Positions 45,801-53,831 of a DNA stretch of 64,000 bases are shown here, piece after piece; position 1 is the first letter of the stretch; every line of letters begins with the position of its first letter. The stretch is from Alphaproteobacteria bacterium (GTDB taxonomy: Bacteria > Pseudomonadota > Alphaproteobacteria > Thalassobaculales > Thalassobaculaceae), in NCBI GenBank assembly GCA_024742605.1, contig JANSYC010000011.1, positions 1 through 64,000 on the forward strand. Direction: 5' to 3'. The position numbers and the translations under genes are program-made. The notes beneath the pieces were generated by a model. That model was not told the DNA's origin. It ran no database searches and saw only the letters and a list, made by a program, of their open reading frames with translations.

Positions 45801-46098
45801 GACGACCATCCTCGGGCTGATGCCGATGGTGCTGCAGCTCAACATTGACTTCACCACCCGGGCGGTCACCTTCGGCGCGCCCTCGACCCAGTGGTGGACC
45901 GGCTTGTCGAGCGCGATCGTCTGGGGGCTGGGATTCGCCACGATCCTGACCCTGTTCGTCACCCCTGCGGCGCTGATGTTCAAGGCCAACATCATTGCCT
46001 GGATCTCACGTCGACGGAGCCGGACCGAGTCTGGTAACAGTACCGCCGAAGCGGACACGGACCGCGGGGTGACCCGGCTTCCCGACGCGGCGGAGTGA
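42895..46098 (+). CDS. RND family efflux transporter permease
   Basis: This 1067-residue inner-membrane proton antiporter of the AcrB/MdtB type has a first TM after residue 10 (ISILVLILIAGTVSYIGIP). Periplasmic porter loops follow, then the TM4 motif SVGMMVDGAIVVTEF with Asp398, and the repeat in the second half (VTGAPFGVVMSGIGVIALAG, VVNNNIVLIDTY). The single Asp in VDGA rather than VDDA puts it with the less-studied subgroup of RND pumps in Alphaproteobacteria. The start is GTG. It should export drugs or lipophilic metabolites with the adjacent adaptor, under PadR. Confidence 0.93.
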   Translation: MKALIDFALYRTRATISILVLILIAGTVSYIGIPKEADPDVNFPTIYVSMHYEGISPEDSERLLLRPMEQELQAIEGVKEMRSSAYEGGGNVTLKFDAGFDVDRALTDVREKVDIAKVDLPEGTDEPTVNEVNISLFPVLVVTLSGDIPENHLLRLARGLGDAIEQIPNVLEANLKGEREELLEIVIDPVKLESYNLRADLVLDTVARSNRLIAAGTLDTGTGRFPIKVPGLYENAADILTQPIKTRGEAVVTIADVATVQRSFKDRETYARLNGKPSIAIEVVKRTGSNIIETIQTVRAVVDMARDQIPEDVTVTFSQDKSRNIKGMLGDLQNNVLSAILLVMVVVVAAMGMRSAGLVGIAIPGSFLLGILALATLGLTLNIVVLFSLILSVGMMVDGAIVVTEFADRKMAEGSSKLEAYRQAAHRMAWPITASTATTLAAFLPLLFWPGLVGEFMKYLPITMIATLSASLLMALVFVPALGALVGKPSAETEGARAQLSAAEAGSIETLSGYAGWYVRALKAVLRRPGLVLVVAVLTLVGVQVSYAKFGNGVEFFPEVEPDLAQILVHARGNLSIDEMRDLVVPVETTVLELGGYKSVYTTIGGTNGQRGRDTAEDVIGSIQIEFDDWQERPTANMLLAEILRRNGDIAGITVEPQKAEQGPQQGKPIQIELRSRDREALDRAADIVRTKLEQTDDLTDIEDTRSLPGIEWRIAIDRSEASKFSADISMLGQYIQLVTRGMKITDYRPDDTDEEVDVVVRYPESHRSLQQLDRIKMETEQGMIPIGNFVTRSAEPKIARINRIDQRPVVTVKSEVAEGVLPDSKVRELRAWLDTEADLPDGVFAEFKGEDEDKRESEAFLTKAFGVALFIMAIILVTQFNSFYSAFLILSAVIMSTIGVMIGLLVTGAPFGVVMSGIGVIALAGIVVNNNIVLIDTYDTLRRDNDDPMDAILRTGAQRLRPVMLTTVTTILGLMPMVLQLNIDFTTRAVTFGAPSTQWWTGLSSAIVWGLGFATILTLFVTPAALMFKANIIAWISRRRSRTESGNSTAEADTDRGVTRLPDAAE

Positions 46099-46105
46099 CC
46101 GCCAT

Positions 46106-47122
46106 CTAACCGTTTCGGTAAATGTAGCTGTACCCGTTCAAAGCCGGTGCGCCGCCCAGATGGGCGTAGAGCACTCGAGCACCGTCCGGGAAGAAGCCCT
46201 TCTTCACCAGATCCATCATCCCCTGCATGGATTTGCCCTCATAGACCGGGTCTGTGATCATGGCCTCGGTGCGGGCGGCGAAGCGGATCGCCTCGTTGGT
46301 CTCCTCGCTCGGCACGCCGTAGGCCGGATAGGCATAGTCCGGGAGGATCACGATCTCGTCCTCCCGAACCGCGCGGCCCAGTTCCACCAGCGCAGCGGTA
46401 TTGTCGACGATCTCCCGCACCTGCGCCCGGGTCTGCTCCGGGGTTCCGGAGGCGTCGATGCCGATCACCCGGTCGGCCCGGTCGTCGGCCGCGAAACCGA
46501 CGATCATGCCCGCCTGGGTCGACCCTGTGACTACACAGACGATGATGTAGTCAAAGGCGAACCCCAGATCGGTTTCCTGTTTGCGAACCTCTTCGGCGAA
46601 CCCGACATAACCGAGACCACCGTACTTATGCACCGAGGCCCCGGCCGGAATGCCGTAGGGGTTGCCGCCGGCATCCTTGACCGACTGGATCGCATCTTCC
46701 CAGCTCTGGCGGATGCCGATGTCAAACCCGTCCTCGACGATCCGGCTGTCGGCGCCCATCAACCGGGTCAACATGATATTGCCGACCCGATCGTATACCG
46801 CGTCCTGGTGCGGCACCCAGGCCTCCTGCACAACCACGCATCTCATGCCGATCTTGGCGGCGGTGGCGGCGACCATTCGCGTGTGATTGGACTGAACGCC
46901 GCCGATCGATACCAGGGTGTCCGCATTCGAGGCGATCGCGTCGGGAACGATATACTCCAGCTTGCGCAGCTTGTTGCCGCCCATGGCCAGGCCCGAATTG
47001 CAGTCGTCCCGCTTCGCGTAGATCTGCACCTTGCCGCCCAGCGCTTCCGTCATGCGCGGCAAGTGCTCAATCGGCGTCGGGCCAAAGGTCAACGGATAAC
47101 GCTCGAATTTGTCCAGATTCAT
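46106..47122 (-). CDS. acdS: 1-aminocyclopropane-1-carboxylate deaminase
   Basis: This 338-residue PLP enzyme opens the cyclopropane ring of the ethylene precursor ACC to 2-oxobutyrate and ammonia. All residues used to tell true AcdS from D-cysteine desulfhydrase are at canonical numbers: Lys51 (GGNKLRK), Ser78 (VQSNHTR), Tyr294 and Glu295 (DPVYEGKSM) and Leu322 ([10 protein letters not shown]). The length equals the Pseudomonas enzyme. GGAGG lies 5 bases before the ATG. It is divergent from an Lrp-type regulator gene, the classical acdS/acdR layout, and convergent with the RND pump gene (7-base gap). Confidence 0.95.
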   Translation of the reverse strand: MNLDKFERYPLTFGPTPIEHLPRMTEALGGKVQIYAKRDDCNSGLAMGGNKLRKLEYIVPDAIASNADTLVSIGGVQSNHTRMVAATAAKIGMRCVVVQEAWVPHQDAVYDRVGNIMLTRLMGADSRIVEDGFDIGIRQSWEDAIQSVKDAGGNPYGIPAGASVHKYGGLGYVGFAEEVRKQETDLGFAFDYIIVCVVTGSTQAGMIVGFAADDRADRVIGIDASGTPEQTRAQVREIVDNTAALVELGRAVREDEIVILPDYAYPAYGVPSEETNEAIRFAARTEAMITDPVYEGKSMQGMMDLVKKGFFPDGARVLYAHLGGAPALNGYSYIYRNG

Positions 47123-47220
47123 GAAGCCTCCAGGCGGGTTTGATTTGGCATGTCGCGATCACCGGAGGCTAGCAAACAGAGATTGAAATGTGCTCTCGAA
47201 ATCAGATCGTTCTCATTCCA

Positions 47221-47235
47221 ATATCTAGCTGATAT
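47221..47235. promoter_or_regulatory. Dyad in the acdS-regulator gap
   Basis: ATATC-N5-GATAT (47221-47235) is an AT-rich inverted repeat in the 169-base gap between acdS and the divergent regulator, 57 bases before the regulator start. Lrp-type proteins favour such short AT-rich dyads, so it is a candidate binding site; no full promoter pair was resolved. Confidence 0.4.
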
Positions 47236-47291
47236 ATTAAAAAAACTGCCTTTAGAGTCCGATTCGAACTAAGATCTTGAAAGACCCTCTC

Positions 47292-47747
47292 ATGCTGGAC
47301 CGAACCGATCAGGCCATTCTCCGGCATCTCCAGCGCAATGGCCGTCTGTCGAATGCCGAGCTGGCGTCTTTGACCCATACCAGCCCCGCCACCTGCCACC
47401 GGCGCACCCAACGTCTTTTTGAAGACGGCTACATCGACAATGTGCGCGCCCATGTGGCGCCGGACCGTGTGGACCTCGGAACGCTCGTGATGGTCGGCGT
47501 CGTACTGGACCGCTCGACGCCGGAGAGTTTCGGGGAGTTCGAGAAGGCGATCACCGCCCTGCCCTTCGTGCTGGACTGTCATCTGGTGGCGGGCGATTTC
47601 GACTATTTCCTGAAAATTCGGGTGCGCGACATCTCGGACTTCAACAAGCTGCATGGCGACAAGCTGATCGCGCTGCCGGGGGTCCGCCAGACCCGCACCT
47701 TCTTCGTGATGAAGGAGGTCATCGACAACGCGCCCATGGCGTTCTGA
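47292..47747 (+). CDS. acdR: Lrp/AsnC family regulator, AcdR-like
   Basis: This 151-residue Lrp-type protein begins MLDRTDQAILRHLQRNGRLS with a helix-turn-helix (AELASLTHTSPATCHRR) and ends in an AsnC_trans_reg (RAM) domain: PFVLDCHLVAGDFDYFLKIR and LPGVRQTRTFFVMKEV. It is divergently placed to acdS, as the activator AcdR is in other proteobacteria, so induction of acdS by ACC is the likely role. The ATG is preferred over an upstream TTG that adds five residues. The symbol is given by context and family. Confidence 0.8.
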   Translation: MLDRTDQAILRHLQRNGRLSNAELASLTHTSPATCHRRTQRLFEDGYIDNVRAHVAPDRVDLGTLVMVGVVLDRSTPESFGEFEKAITALPFVLDCHLVAGDFDYFLKIRVRDISDFNKLHGDKLIALPGVRQTRTFFVMKEVIDNAPMAF

Positions 47748-47912
47748 TCCGGCCCGACCGAAAAGCATTTTCAACCTGCACGGAATCAAGGCATGGTTCC
47801 GGAGTCGACCCGTGCCGAGCGCCATCGAGAAGAGCGCCGCCGGGGGAGTGCAGGGTCGGCCACCGTTGTTATTCGCGCCAGATCGATCGCACCAAGTCTA
47901 ATGCGAGGCCGC

Positions 47913-48419
47913 ATGCCGGATTTTGCCCTGCGTTACATCCGCCTCATCGAGGCTTTCAACCGCCGCGTCGGCCGGATCGCCATGTATTTGATCTTCGTGC
48001 TGATGGGTGTCCTGCTGTGGTCATCGATCTCCAAGACCGCGTTCCTGCCGTCGCTTTGGACGCTGGAAATGGCTCAGTTCGTGATGGTCGCTTATTACAT
48101 TCTTGGCGGTCCGTACGCGATTCAGTTGAACGCCAATGTCCGCATGGATCTGTTCTACGGCAACTGGTCGCCGCGCACCAAGGCCTGGGTGGATGCGTGC
48201 AGCGTGCTGTGCCTGCTGTTCTATCTGGGTGTGCTGCTCTACGGCGGGATCGGTTCGACCGCCTATTCGCTTGAATACGGAGAGCGCAGCCCGACCGCCT
48301 GGCGGCCCTATCTCTGGCCGATCAAGATCATCATGTGCGTCGGGATCGGGCTGATGATCCTGCAGGCGACGGCCGAGTTCCTGAAGGACATCTGCCGGAT
48401 TCGTGGAGTGTCGTTCTGA
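47913..48419 (+). CDS. TRAP transporter small permease (DctQ-like)
   Basis: This protein of about 168 residues has four hydrophobic helices. It begins MPDFALRYIRLIEAFNRRVG, then IAMYLIFVLMGVLLWSS, and has the family W/E-rich linker LWTLEMAQFVMVAYYILGG. A NANVRMDLFYGNWSPRTK loop and a last helix IKIIMCVGIGLMILQATAEF follow. It is the small membrane subunit of a sodium-driven tripartite solute importer. GAGG lies 4 bases before the ATG; a start 12 bases earlier is possible. Its stop shares a base with the start of the large permease gene. The 165 bases before it show no gene. Confidence 0.88.
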   Translation: MPDFALRYIRLIEAFNRRVGRIAMYLIFVLMGVLLWSSISKTAFLPSLWTLEMAQFVMVAYYILGGPYAIQLNANVRMDLFYGNWSPRTKAWVDACSVLCLLFYLGVLLYGGIGSTAYSLEYGERSPTAWRPYLWPIKIIMCVGIGLMILQATAEFLKDICRIRGVSF

Positions 48420-49741
48420 TGCCCTACGAGCTGATCGCCATCCTGATGTTCTCGACCATGATGCTGCTGCTGATGACCGGCCAGCGGGTGTTCGGTGCCA
48501 TCGGGTTCGTGGGCGTGGCCGCGGCCATGCTGCTCTGGGGCACCGGCGGCTCCGATATCGGCTTCTCGGCCGCCATGAAGCTGATGAAATGGTACCCGCT
48601 GCTGACCCTGCCGATGTTCATCTTCATGGGTTATGTGCTGTCGGAATCCAGGATCGCCGACGACCTCTACCGCATGTTCCACGTCTGGATGGGGCCGGTC
48701 CGCGGCGGGCTGGCGATCGGCACCATCGGGCTGATGGTTCTGATCTCGGCGATGAACGGGCTGTCGGTCGCCGGCATGGCGATCGGGGCCACCATCGCCC
48801 TGCCAGAGCTGCTGCGGCGCGGCTATGACAAGATCATGGTGACGGGCGTTATCCAGGCGGGCTCCAGCCTCGGGATCCTGGTTCCGCCTTCGGTGGTGCT
48901 GGTGCTGTACGCCATGATCGCGCGTCAGCCGGTCGGGCAGCTGTGGCTGGCCGGCGTGATGCCCGGACTGATGATGGCCGGACTGTTCATCTTGTACATC
49001 GCGATCCGCTGCCGCCTGCAGCCGGAGCTCGGCCCCCCTCTCCCCGAGGACGAACGTCGGGTCCCGATGGCGGAGAAGCTGCGGCTGCTCAGAGCCGGGC
49101 TGCTGCCCTTGGCCATATTCGCAACCATGATGGTGCCCTTCGTGAACGGCTGGACCTCGCTGGTCGAGAGCTCGGCGATCGGCGCGCTGGCAGCCTTTAT
49201 GGCCGCGGTTCTGAAGGGACGGATGACCCGAGAGGTGTTCGAGACCTCCACCCGTCAGACCCTCGCCATCTCCTGCATGTTCATGTGGATCATTCTGGCC
49301 GCGCTGGGCTTTGGTGCCGTGTTCGACGGGCTTGGGGCGGTGCGGGCCATCGAGGATCTGTTCACCGGCCAACTGGGCCTGGATCCCTGGACCATCCTGA
49401 TTCTGATGCAGCTGAGCTTCATCGTGATGGGGACGTTCCTGGACGACACCGCGATGCTGGTGATCGTCGCCCCGCTCTACGTACCTCTGGTCGGTGCCTT
49501 GGGCTTCGATCTGATCTGGTACGGCGTGCTGTACACGATCACCACCCAGATCGCCTATATGACCCCGCCCTTCGGCTACAATCTGTTCCTGATGCGCGCG
49601 ATGGCCCCGCCGGAGATCGGCCTGAGGGACATCTACCGCTCCATCGTGCCGTTCGCGCTGGTCATGGTTCTGGCCCTGGCGCTGGTCATGATCTTTCCGC
49701 AGATCGCCTTGTGGCTTCCGGACTACGTCTACGGAGAATGA
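48419..49741 (+). CDS. TRAP transporter large permease (DctM-like)
   Basis: This 440-residue polytopic membrane protein with about 12 hydrophobic segments is the transporting subunit of the TRAP system. Signature stretches are TLPMFIFMGYVLSESRIADD, AMNGLSVAGMAIGATIALPE, GSSLGILVPPSVVLVLYAM and TTQIAYMTPPFGYNLFLM. It belongs to the larger DctM group found with mannitol/chloroaromatic-type TRAP systems. Its start overlaps the stop of dctQ by one base (TGATG) and the substrate-binding protein gene follows after 70 bases. Confidence 0.92.
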   Translation: MPYELIAILMFSTMMLLLMTGQRVFGAIGFVGVAAAMLLWGTGGSDIGFSAAMKLMKWYPLLTLPMFIFMGYVLSESRIADDLYRMFHVWMGPVRGGLAIGTIGLMVLISAMNGLSVAGMAIGATIALPELLRRGYDKIMVTGVIQAGSSLGILVPPSVVLVLYAMIARQPVGQLWLAGVMPGLMMAGLFILYIAIRCRLQPELGPPLPEDERRVPMAEKLRLLRAGLLPLAIFATMMVPFVNGWTSLVESSAIGALAAFMAAVLKGRMTREVFETSTRQTLAISCMFMWIILAALGFGAVFDGLGAVRAIEDLFTGQLGLDPWTILILMQLSFIVMGTFLDDTAMLVIVAPLYVPLVGALGFDLIWYGVLYTITTQIAYMTPPFGYNLFLMRAMAPPEIGLRDIYRSIVPFALVMVLALALVMIFPQIALWLPDYVYGE

Positions 49742-49811
49742 TTTCGCAAATTCAACAAGATCCCGACGAACGGGGCGCACTTAAACACCAAAAACGACAG
49801 GAGAGTGCATC

Positions 49812-50855
49812 ATGACATCAAGACGGAACTTCCTGACCAGCGGCGCCGCCCTGGGTGTGGCAGGCGCCGCCACCCTGGCCGCGCCCGCCGTCCACGCGCA
49901 GTCGACGATCCGCTGGCGGATGCAGACCTATGCCGGCCCGGCTCTGGCCGAGCACGTGATCAAGCCGGCCATCGACAGCTTCAACAAGGTCGCCGGCGAC
50001 CAGATGCAGATCGAACTGTTCTTCGCCGACCAGCTCGTTCCGACCGGCGAGCTGTTCCGTGCCATGCAGCGCGGCACGATCGACGCTGTGCAGTCCGATG
50101 ACGATTCCATGGCCTCGCCGACCGAGGTCACCGTCTTCGGCGGGTATTTCCCGTTCGCCAGCCGCTACAGCCTGGACGTGCCGGTGCTGTTCAACCAATA
50201 CGGCCTGAACGAAATCTGGGACGCGGAGTACTCCAAGGTCGGCGTCAAGCACCTGTCCGCCGGTGCCTGGGATCCCTGCCATTTCGCCACCAAGGAGCCG
50301 ATCAACAGCCTTGAGGATCTGAAGGGCAAGCGGGTCTTCACCTTCCCGACCGCCGGGCGCTTCATGAGCCAGTTCGGCGTGGTGCCGGTCACCCTGCCCT
50401 GGGAGGACATCGAGGTGGCGGTGCAGACCGGCGAGCTCGACGGCATCGCCTGGTCCGGCATCACCGAGGACTACACGGTCGGCTGGGCGGACGTGACCGA
50501 CTATTTCCTGACCAACAACATCTCCGGCGCCTGGGCGGGATCGTTCTTCGCCAATATGGACCGCTACAACGAGCTGCCCGACAACCTGAAGGAGCTGCTC
50601 AAGCTGACCATGGACAGCAGCCACTATTATCGCCAGTGGTGGTATTGGGGCGGCGAGGCTTCGCTGCGGGTCAACGGCACCAAGATGAAACTCACCACCA
50701 TCCCAGATGCCGAATGGCAGCAGGTCGAGGACGCAGCAGTCGAGTTCTGGGACGAGATCGCATCTGAATCCGAGACCAAGAAGAAGGTGGTGGACATCTT
50801 CAAGCAGTACAACATCGACATGCAGAAGGCCGGACGGCCCTATCGCTACGGCTGA
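49812..50855 (+). CDS. TRAP transporter substrate-binding protein (DctP family), Tat-exported
   Basis: This 347-residue periplasmic receptor carries a twin-arginine signal (TSRRNFLTSGAALGVAGAA, cleavage at VHA-QS). The mature part matches DctP proteins: IRWRMQTYAGPA, an Arg-less ligand region, LEDLKGKRVFTFPTAGRF, and TGELDGIAWSGITEDYTVGW in the second lobe. AGGAG is 8 bases before the ATG. Aromatic-rich YYRQWWYWGGE near residue 275 could line the ligand site. The ligand is likely an amine or carboxylate used by the downstream ligase and dehydrogenases; this comes from context only. Confidence 0.92.
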   Translation: MTSRRNFLTSGAALGVAGAATLAAPAVHAQSTIRWRMQTYAGPALAEHVIKPAIDSFNKVAGDQMQIELFFADQLVPTGELFRAMQRGTIDAVQSDDDSMASPTEVTVFGGYFPFASRYSLDVPVLFNQYGLNEIWDAEYSKVGVKHLSAGAWDPCHFATKEPINSLEDLKGKRVFTFPTAGRFMSQFGVVPVTLPWEDIEVAVQTGELDGIAWSGITEDYTVGWADVTDYFLTNNISGAWAGSFFANMDRYNELPDNLKELLKLTMDSSHYYRQWWYWGGEASLRVNGTKMKLTTIPDAEWQQVEDAAVEFWDEIASESETKKKVVDIFKQYNIDMQKAGRPYRYG

Positions 50856-50940
50856 TTTTTCGGCTAAACCGTCATGTGGCTCCGGACCCGTCCGGGGCCA
50901 CGCTCCACCACTTCCCTTTGTCTTGCATCAGAGATCCGTC

Positions 50941-52299
50941 ATGGCCGCGCCCTATCCCTTTGAAGACCTGAAAGAAGCCGTCGCCACGGGCGACATCGAC
51001 ACGGTGCTGGTCTGTGCGGTCGACATGCAGGGACGGCTGATGGGCAAGCGCTTCCACGCCCGCCATTTCGTGGACTCGGCCTGGAACGAGACCCATTGTT
51101 GCAACTACCTGCTGGCGACCGACATGGAGATGCACACGGTCGAGGGATACGTGTCCACCAGCTGGCGCTCGGGCTACGGCGACTACGTTCTCAAGCCCGA
51201 CCTGAGCACCCTGCGCAAGACCCCCTGGCTCGAGGGCACGGCCATGGTGCTGTGTGACATCCTCGACCATCATCACGAACCGGTGCCGTTCTCGCCCCGC
51301 GCCATGCTGAAATCCCAGATCGCGCGCCTGGAGGCCCTGGGGCTGACCCCGGTGATGGCGACGGAGCTGGAATTCTTCCTGTTCGCCAAGCCCCATGAGG
51401 ATATCCGCAAATCCGGTTTCCGGGATCTGGAGCCGATCAGCGCCTATAACGAGGACTACCACATCTTCCAGACCACCAAGGAAGAGCATGTGATGCGCCC
51501 GGTGCGGAACCACCTCTACGCCGCCGGCATCCCGATCGAAAACTCCAAGGGGGAGGCCGAGTCCGGACAGGAAGAGCTCAACATCCGCTACGCCGATGCC
51601 CTGGCCTGCGCCGATCACCACACCATCGCCAAGAACGCGGTCAAGGAAATCGCCTGGGCCAAGGGCCACGCGGCCAGCTTCCTGGCCAAGTACCGCCACG
51701 ACAAGGTCGGCTCCGCCACCCATGTCCACCAGTCGCTCTGGCGCGACGGGGCACCCGCGTTCTTCGAGCCGGACGCCGAATACGGCATGTCGGACCTGAT
51801 GCGTCACTACCTGGCGGGACAGATGAAATACGCGCCCGACATCACCTGTTTCCTGGCGCCCTACATCAACAGCTACAAGCGGTTCCAGCGCGGCACCTTC
51901 GCGCCCACGCGGACCGTCTGGTCCGTCGACAACCGGACCGCCGGCTTCCGGCTGTGCGGCGAAGGCTCCAAGGCGATCCGGGTCGAATGCCGGATCGGTG
52001 GGGCGGATCTAAACCCCTATCTGGCGATGGCCGGGCTTCTGGCCGCCGGCATCAAAGGGATTGAAGAGAAGGCCGAGCTTGCACCACCATCCAAGGGTGA
52101 CCAGTACGACGCGGCGGGCGCACATATCCCCGGCACGCTGCGGGACGCGGCGGACACGCTGATCAACTCGGACATGCTCAAGGAGGCCTTCGGCGACGAC
52201 GTGGTCACGCATTACCACCGCGCCGCCACCTGGGAGGTCGAGGACTTCGACCGCGCCGTCACCGACTACGAACTCGCGCGCGGCTTCGAGCGGGCGTAG
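50941..52299 (+). CDS. Glutamine-synthetase-like gamma-glutamyl ligase
   Basis: This 452-residue GS-fold protein has the ATP/Glu-site blocks TELEFFLFAKP, GQEELNIRYADAL, GSATHVHQSLWRDG, INSYKRFQRGTFAP and RVECRIGGADLNPYLAMAG. The Tyr-adenylylation loop (NLYDLPP) of GlnA-I is replaced by AELAPPSKGDQYD. It therefore looks like the class that ligates glutamate to an amine (PuuA, IpuC, GlnA3/4 types) rather than to ammonia. It follows the TRAP genes and precedes a truncated aldehyde dehydrogenase and an alcohol dehydrogenase, so the amine may be an amino alcohol or alkylamine. Confidence 0.85.
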   Translation: MAAPYPFEDLKEAVATGDIDTVLVCAVDMQGRLMGKRFHARHFVDSAWNETHCCNYLLATDMEMHTVEGYVSTSWRSGYGDYVLKPDLSTLRKTPWLEGTAMVLCDILDHHHEPVPFSPRAMLKSQIARLEALGLTPVMATELEFFLFAKPHEDIRKSGFRDLEPISAYNEDYHIFQTTKEEHVMRPVRNHLYAAGIPIENSKGEAESGQEELNIRYADALACADHHTIAKNAVKEIAWAKGHAASFLAKYRHDKVGSATHVHQSLWRDGAPAFFEPDAEYGMSDLMRHYLAGQMKYAPDITCFLAPYINSYKRFQRGTFAPTRTVWSVDNRTAGFRLCGEGSKAIRVECRIGGADLNPYLAMAGLLAAGIKGIEEKAELAPPSKGDQYDAAGAHIPGTLRDAADTLINSDMLKEAFGDDVVTHYHRAATWEVEDFDRAVTDYELARGFERA

Positions 52300-52331
52300 A
52301 TCATCCGCCGACGGATCGCAAAGGCACGGCC

Positions 52332-52685
52332 ATGACAAAGGTGCTGACCGAAGTGTCCCAGGAGATGCGGGTGATGCGCGATGAAAGCCTCGGTCCGGTC
52401 GTGGGTACCATGAAGATCTCGTCCGACGAGGAGGCGATCCGGCTGATGAAGGACAGCGCGTTCGGTCTGGCCGCCAGTCTCTGGGCCCGGGATATCGACC
52501 GCACCGCCGGGATCCGCGACCGGATCGAAACCGGCGCCATGTTCATGAACCGGGCGGACTATCTGGATCCAGGCCTGTGCTGGACAGGCTGCAAGAGCAC
52601 CGGGCGCGGCGGCGGGCTGTCCGCCATCGGCTACCACAACCTGACCCGACCGAAATCCTATCATCTCAAAAAGGTAACCTCATGA
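52332..52685 (+). pseudogene. Aldehyde dehydrogenase, only the C-terminal ~115 codons left
   Basis: The 117-codon frame reads like the last quarter of an ALDH: TEVSQEMRVMRDESLGPVVG, then DEEAIRLMKDSAFGLAASLW, GAMFMNRADYLDP, a KSTGRGGGLSAIGYHNLTRP tail and KSYHLKK. The N-terminal NAD-binding part and the catalytic Cys and Glu, about 340 residues, are missing. A start ATG with AAAGG at 7 bases exists, so the piece may still be translated, and its stop overlaps the next gene (ATGA). An in-frame deletion from the native start to the C-terminal part would explain this exactly. Confidence 0.8.
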
Positions 52686-53827
52686 CCCTCGTCGGAAACT
52701 GGTCCTACCCGACCGCGATCAAGTTCGGCGCCGGACGGATCACCGAACTGCCCCAGGCCTGCGCGCAGGCAAGTATCACAAAGCCGCTGCTGGTCACCGA
52801 CCGGGGCCTCGCGAACCTGCCGATCACGCAGCAGACCCTGGGCATTCTGGACGCCGCGGGGCTCGGCGCCGCGGTGTTCTCGGAGGTCGGCCCGAACCCG
52901 GACGAGACCCATCTGGAGGCCGGACTCGCGGTTTACCGCGCGGGCGGACATGACGGCGTGGTCGCATTCGGCGGGGGCTCCGGCATCGATCTGGGCAAGA
53001 TGATCGCCTTCATGGCGGGCCAGAGCCGTCCAGTCTGGGACTACGAGGATGTCGGCGACTGGTGGACCCGGGCCGACGCGAGCGCCATCGCACCGATCAT
53101 TGCGGTGCCGACCACGGCGGGCACCGGCTCCGAGGTCGGGCGCGCCAGCGTGCTGACCAACTCGGTCACCCACGTGAAGAAGATCATCTTCCATCCGAAG
53201 ATCCTGCCGGCGGTGGTGATCTGCGATCCGGAGCTGACGGTCGGCATGCCCAAGCCGATCTCCGCGGGCACCGGTCTCGACGCCTTCGCCCATTGCCTGG
53301 AAGCCTATTGTTCGCCGCATTACCACCCGCTGTCCCAGGGCATCGCGCTGGAAGGATTGCGGCTGGTCTCCGACTATCTGCCCCGAGCCTATGCGGACGG
53401 GACCGATATCGAGGCGCGCGGCCAGATGATGAGTGCGGCGGCCATGGGGGCCATCGCCTTCCAGAAGGGCCTGGGCGCCATCCATGCCCTGTCGCACCCG
53501 ATCGGAGCGATTTACGGCACCCATCACGGCACCACCAACGCGGTGGTCATGCCGCCGGTGCTGCGCCTCAACCGACCGGCGGTCGAGGAGCGCCTGGGAC
53601 GGGCGGCCGCCTATCTGGGCGTGGGGGACAGTTTCGACGCGTTCTACGACCACGCCATGAAGCTGCGCGGCGAGATGGGAATACCCGATAAGCTCACGGC
53701 CCTCGGCGTCAGCGGTGACCGGATCGACGAAATGGTCGCCCAGGCCCTGGAAGACCCGAGTTGTGGCGGCAACCCGATCCCGCTGACGGAGTCGAATGTC
53801 CGGCAGCTGTTCCTGGATAGCCTGTAA
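52682..53827 (+). CDS. Iron-containing alcohol dehydrogenase
   Basis: This 381-residue group III dehydrogenase starts with YPTAIKFGAGRITELPQAC, then has GVVAFGGGSGIDLGKMIAF for NAD(P) binding and VPTTAGTGSEVGRASVL. The metal ligands lie in GLDAFAHCLEAY (Asp, His) and HALSHPIGAIYGTHHGTTNA (two His). It would oxidise or reduce an alcohol/aldehyde pair made from the glutamylated amine. The ATG overlaps the stop of the ALDH remnant by four bases, so its translation depends on the remnant frame. It is convergent with the dipeptidase gene (4-base gap). Confidence 0.93.
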   Translation: MTLVGNWSYPTAIKFGAGRITELPQACAQASITKPLLVTDRGLANLPITQQTLGILDAAGLGAAVFSEVGPNPDETHLEAGLAVYRAGGHDGVVAFGGGSGIDLGKMIAFMAGQSRPVWDYEDVGDWWTRADASAIAPIIAVPTTAGTGSEVGRASVLTNSVTHVKKIIFHPKILPAVVICDPELTVGMPKPISAGTGLDAFAHCLEAYCSPHYHPLSQGIALEGLRLVSDYLPRAYADGTDIEARGQMMSAAAMGAIAFQKGLGAIHALSHPIGAIYGTHHGTTNAVVMPPVLRLNRPAVEERLGRAAAYLGVGDSFDAFYDHAMKLRGEMGIPDKLTALGVSGDRIDEMVAQALEDPSCGGNPIPLTESNVRQLFLDSL

Positions 53828-53831
53828 GACC

